The notes under the pieces were generated by a model that worked only from the letters and a program-made list of their open reading frames with translations, did not search any database and was not told where the DNA came from. A DNA stretch of 64,000 nt, from assembly GCF_002846555.1 (NCBI RefSeq), contig NZ_PJMS01000001.1:4154001-4218000 (forward strand), in the 5' to 3' direction. Below, one piece after another: positions 62,269 through 64,000 of this stretch. Every line of letters starts with the position of its first letter. Position 1 is the stretch's first letter. Both the position numbers and the translations under genes were made by a program. The DNA is from Aquimarina sp. MAR_2010_214 (GTDB lineage Bacteria; Bacteroidota; Bacteroidia; Flavobacteriales; Flavobacteriaceae).

Positions 62269-63345
62269 ATGCAAAAAAGAATTATTGGAATTGATGTAGC
62301 GCGAGCATTGGCAATCTTTGGAATGATTATCGTTAATTTTAAAATGGCATTTGGAAATCATGGTACCCCATTCTTAAATACTATTTTAGGAATATTAGAT
62401 GGTAAAGCAGCTGCAACCTTTGTTGTTCTGGCGGGTGTAGGGATTTCATTAATGACAAAAGGTGCATTACATCGTAATAATGCAGATGAACTAAACCGAA
62501 ATAAATACAAACTTCTCAAAAGAGCTCTATTTCTTTTCTTAATAGGTATATCCTATTCTACAATATGGCAAGCAGATATTTTACACTTTTACGGGATATA
62601 TATATTACTTGCAATATTCTTAATAAAAAGTAATCCAAAAACACTATTATCTATCGCTATAGGAATGATCATATTATACCCTATACTTATGATATTATGG
62701 GATTATGATAATGGATGGGACTATATAAAAATGACTTATACAAATTTATGGACTGTAAAAGGTTTTTTTAAAAACCTTTTTTTTAATGGTTTCCACCCTG
62801 TTATTCCATGGAGTGCATTTATGATTATTGGGATGTGGTTCGGCAAAATGGAATTAAGCAACACTACAATCGTTATAAAAGCATTATGGGGTAGTCTTAC
62901 CATATTTATAACCGTACAAATATTATCTTATTTTTCTATTTTATTCTTTTCTATGGGAAACCAGGAAATGATTACAGAATTAACTCCAATTCTTGGAACA
63001 GATCCTATGCCACCATTACCTTTATATATGATTTCTGGGAGTAGTTTAGCTATATTTCTTATTTCATCTTGTATTCTAATTTCAAAGAAATATGAAAATA
63101 CTACTTTCATACATACTTTAAAAAGCACCGGGCAACTTGCCTTAACGTTTTATATTGCGCATGTTATAATAGGAATGGGAGTTATAGAACTAGTTAGTCC
63201 CATAAAAATGGGAGAGTTTACAGTAGATTTTTCATTTTTATACGCCTTATTATTTATTATTGTGTGTCTTATTTTTTCAGTGATTAGTAAAAAACATACA
63301 AAATACGGTCCTATTGAATGGATAATGCGGAAATTGACCGATTAA
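62269..63345 (+). CDS. DUF418/heparan-alpha-glucosaminide-acetyltransferase-like membrane protein
   Basis: The 358-aa protein opens RIIGIDVARALAIFGMIIVNF, the signature shared by DUF418 and DUF1624-type acyltransferase-like proteins (D-x-x-R). It has about ten membrane helices, including one centred on FLFLIGISYSTIWQADILHFYGIYILLAIFLI and a final DUF418-type block (TGQLALTFYIAHVIIGMGVIELVSP). It may transfer acyl groups across the inner membrane; the substrate is unknown. It lies 67 bp after the AraC/GyrI gene and could be its target. Confidence 0.85.
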   Translation: MQKRIIGIDVARALAIFGMIIVNFKMAFGNHGTPFLNTILGILDGKAAATFVVLAGVGISLMTKGALHRNNADELNRNKYKLLKRALFLFLIGISYSTIWQADILHFYGIYILLAIFLIKSNPKTLLSIAIGMIILYPILMILWDYDNGWDYIKMTYTNLWTVKGFFKNLFFNGFHPVIPWSAFMIIGMWFGKMELSNTTIVIKALWGSLTIFITVQILSYFSILFFSMGNQEMITELTPILGTDPMPPLPLYMISGSSLAIFLISSCILISKKYENTTFIHTLKSTGQLALTFYIAHVIIGMGVIELVSPIKMGEFTVDFSFLYALLFIIVCLIFSVISKKHTKYGPIEWIMRKLTD

Positions 63346-63364
63346 GTAATATATGAAAAACATG

Positions 63365-63397
63365 AAGACCGTCTAATATTGTATTAGACGGTCTTTT
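63365..63397. terminator. Bidirectional terminator
   Basis: A perfect 14-bp stem (AAGACCGTCTAATA and complement) with a TTG loop and T5, between the converging DUF418 and DUF2911 genes. Confidence 0.85.
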
Positions 63398-63417
63398 TAT
63401 TATTGTTACAGAATCCC

Positions 63418-64000
63418 TTAATTTATATCCTGACCTTTTTTAAGTTTTTCTAAATCACCATTAAGCCTTCCTTTAAATCGATCGGGAGCATTACCCAATG
63501 ATGTATTTATTGCTTTTATAGCATTTTTATAATCCCCAGTTGCCGAATATGCTTTTGCCAATCCATAATTTGATGGCCATGCACCTTTACTATTCTTTAC
63601 GTTATCCTTTAAAATAACAAGTGCTTTATCCTTTTGCCCTGAGCTTATTAAACCTGTTCCTAACCTAAAAATCTGCGAAGTACTTCCTAGTTTGGCTGCT
63701 TTATCTACAAAATTCATAGCTTCACTTGTTTTTCCTTGTTTAGACAAAATCTGTGACTTCAGAGATAAATTCGCAAAAGTCTCTTTACTAAAAAAACTAC
63801 CAGATATAGATGCATCAACCCACTCTAATGCTTGATCTAATTCACCTGCATTAAATGCATAATTTGCAGCACTATCCCAGTTTGACTGTGTGAAACCTGC
63901 AGAATTACGAAGATCATTTTTAATGTCTTTCATTACCACATTTTTAACATCAACTTCTATCTTAAAAGGGATCTCTTTTTTCTCCCATCTTAATGTTGCT
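63418..64000 (-). CDS. DUF2911 family protein with TPR tail (partial, cut by window end)
   Basis: The frame runs out of the window. The visible C-terminal 194 codons begin ATLRWEKKEIPFKIEVDV, typical of DUF2911. Helical TPR-like repeats follow (NWDSAANYAFNAGELDQALEWVDASI, KTSEAMNFVDKAAKLG, QKDKALVILKDN, SATGDYKNAIKAINTSLG). DUF2911 proteins are exported in Bacteroidetes; the function is unknown. The start codon lies beyond base 64000. Confidence 0.85.
   Translation of the reverse strand, partial: ATLRWEKKEIPFKIEVDVKNVVMKDIKNDLRNSAGFTQSNWDSAANYAFNAGELDQALEWVDASISGSFFSKETFANLSLKSQILSKQGKTSEAMNFVDKAAKLGSTSQIFRLGTGLISSGQKDKALVILKDNVKNSKGAWPSNYGLAKAYSATGDYKNAIKAINTSLGNAPDRFKGRLNGDLEKLKKGQDIN

Noticed and set aside
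1..64000. CRISPR array, tRNA or rRNA genes, prophage
   Set aside because: I saw no regularly spaced repeats, no tRNA-like conserved arms, and no phage structural genes. The only mobile element that I can support is the IS1595-family copy.

Overview
The window looks like a chromosomal segment of a marine member of the Flavobacteriaceae; Aquimarina or a close relative is my guess. The reasons are low GC, almost no Shine-Dalgarno sequences before start codons, several matches to the Bacteroidetes promoter (-33 TTG or TTTG, -7 TAnnTTTG), type IX secretion (T9SS) C-terminal domains on large secreted proteins, a CarboxypepD_reg/TonB-type outer-membrane receptor and OmpA proteins with thrombospondin-3 repeats. 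I found no rRNA, tRNA or CRISPR array. Family names come from recognising motifs by eye; no database was searched.

Layout. 1-4.9 kb: a minus-strand lanthipeptide-like locus with a one-domain LuxR-type regulator, a GG-leader precursor peptide and a LanC cyclase with all three zinc ligands, but no LanB/LanM dehydratase in view. Next to it is a large zinc metalloprotease. 4.86-5.92 kb: an intact IS1595-family insertion sequence with 13-bp ends and an 8-bp target duplication, sitting 2 bp in front of the metalloprotease start codon. 6-21 kb: mostly core genes: prfB with its programmed +1 frameshift, arsC, a TonB-type receptor, fumC, a PLP enzyme divergent from an Lrp regulator, a short-chain dehydrogenase (SDR) with an internal deletion, holA, a glycosyltransferase and an OmpA lipoprotein. 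21-29 kb: an OmpA/TSP3 protein, an AraC/PhyH divergent pair, Sua5 and UvrD. 29-34 kb: two tandem paralogous secreted metzincin-like proteases with T9SS tails; the second lacks the PKD domain and three exact 240-bp Ig-like repeats of the first. 34-48.5 kb: DsrE, M20 hydrolase, FMN glutamate-synthase-like protein, patatin, M1 peptidase, RecG, small GNAT/DinB/hydrolase genes and a secreted endonuclease I.

48.9-49.7 kb holds the most interesting accessory element: three tandem genes for 58-62 aa peptides that share a leader and have six-cysteine cores. The third gene is a mosaic of the first two. No maturation enzyme or exporter lies beside them. 49.7-54.4 kb is a patchy region with ORF relics, an orphan lipoprotein, a TetR/hydrolase divergent pair with a 21-bp operator-like direct repeat, an AraC/HbpS pair and a 25-codon aquaporin remnant. 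54.4-64 kb: DUF1697, SRPBCC, the ackA-pta acetate operon, a three-gene envelope operon divergent from an AraC/GyrI regulator with two copies of a 17-bp operator-like site between them, a DUF418 membrane protein, and a DUF2911/TPR gene cut by the window end.

Many genes are closed by strong, often bidirectional, intrinsic terminators, which are listed.
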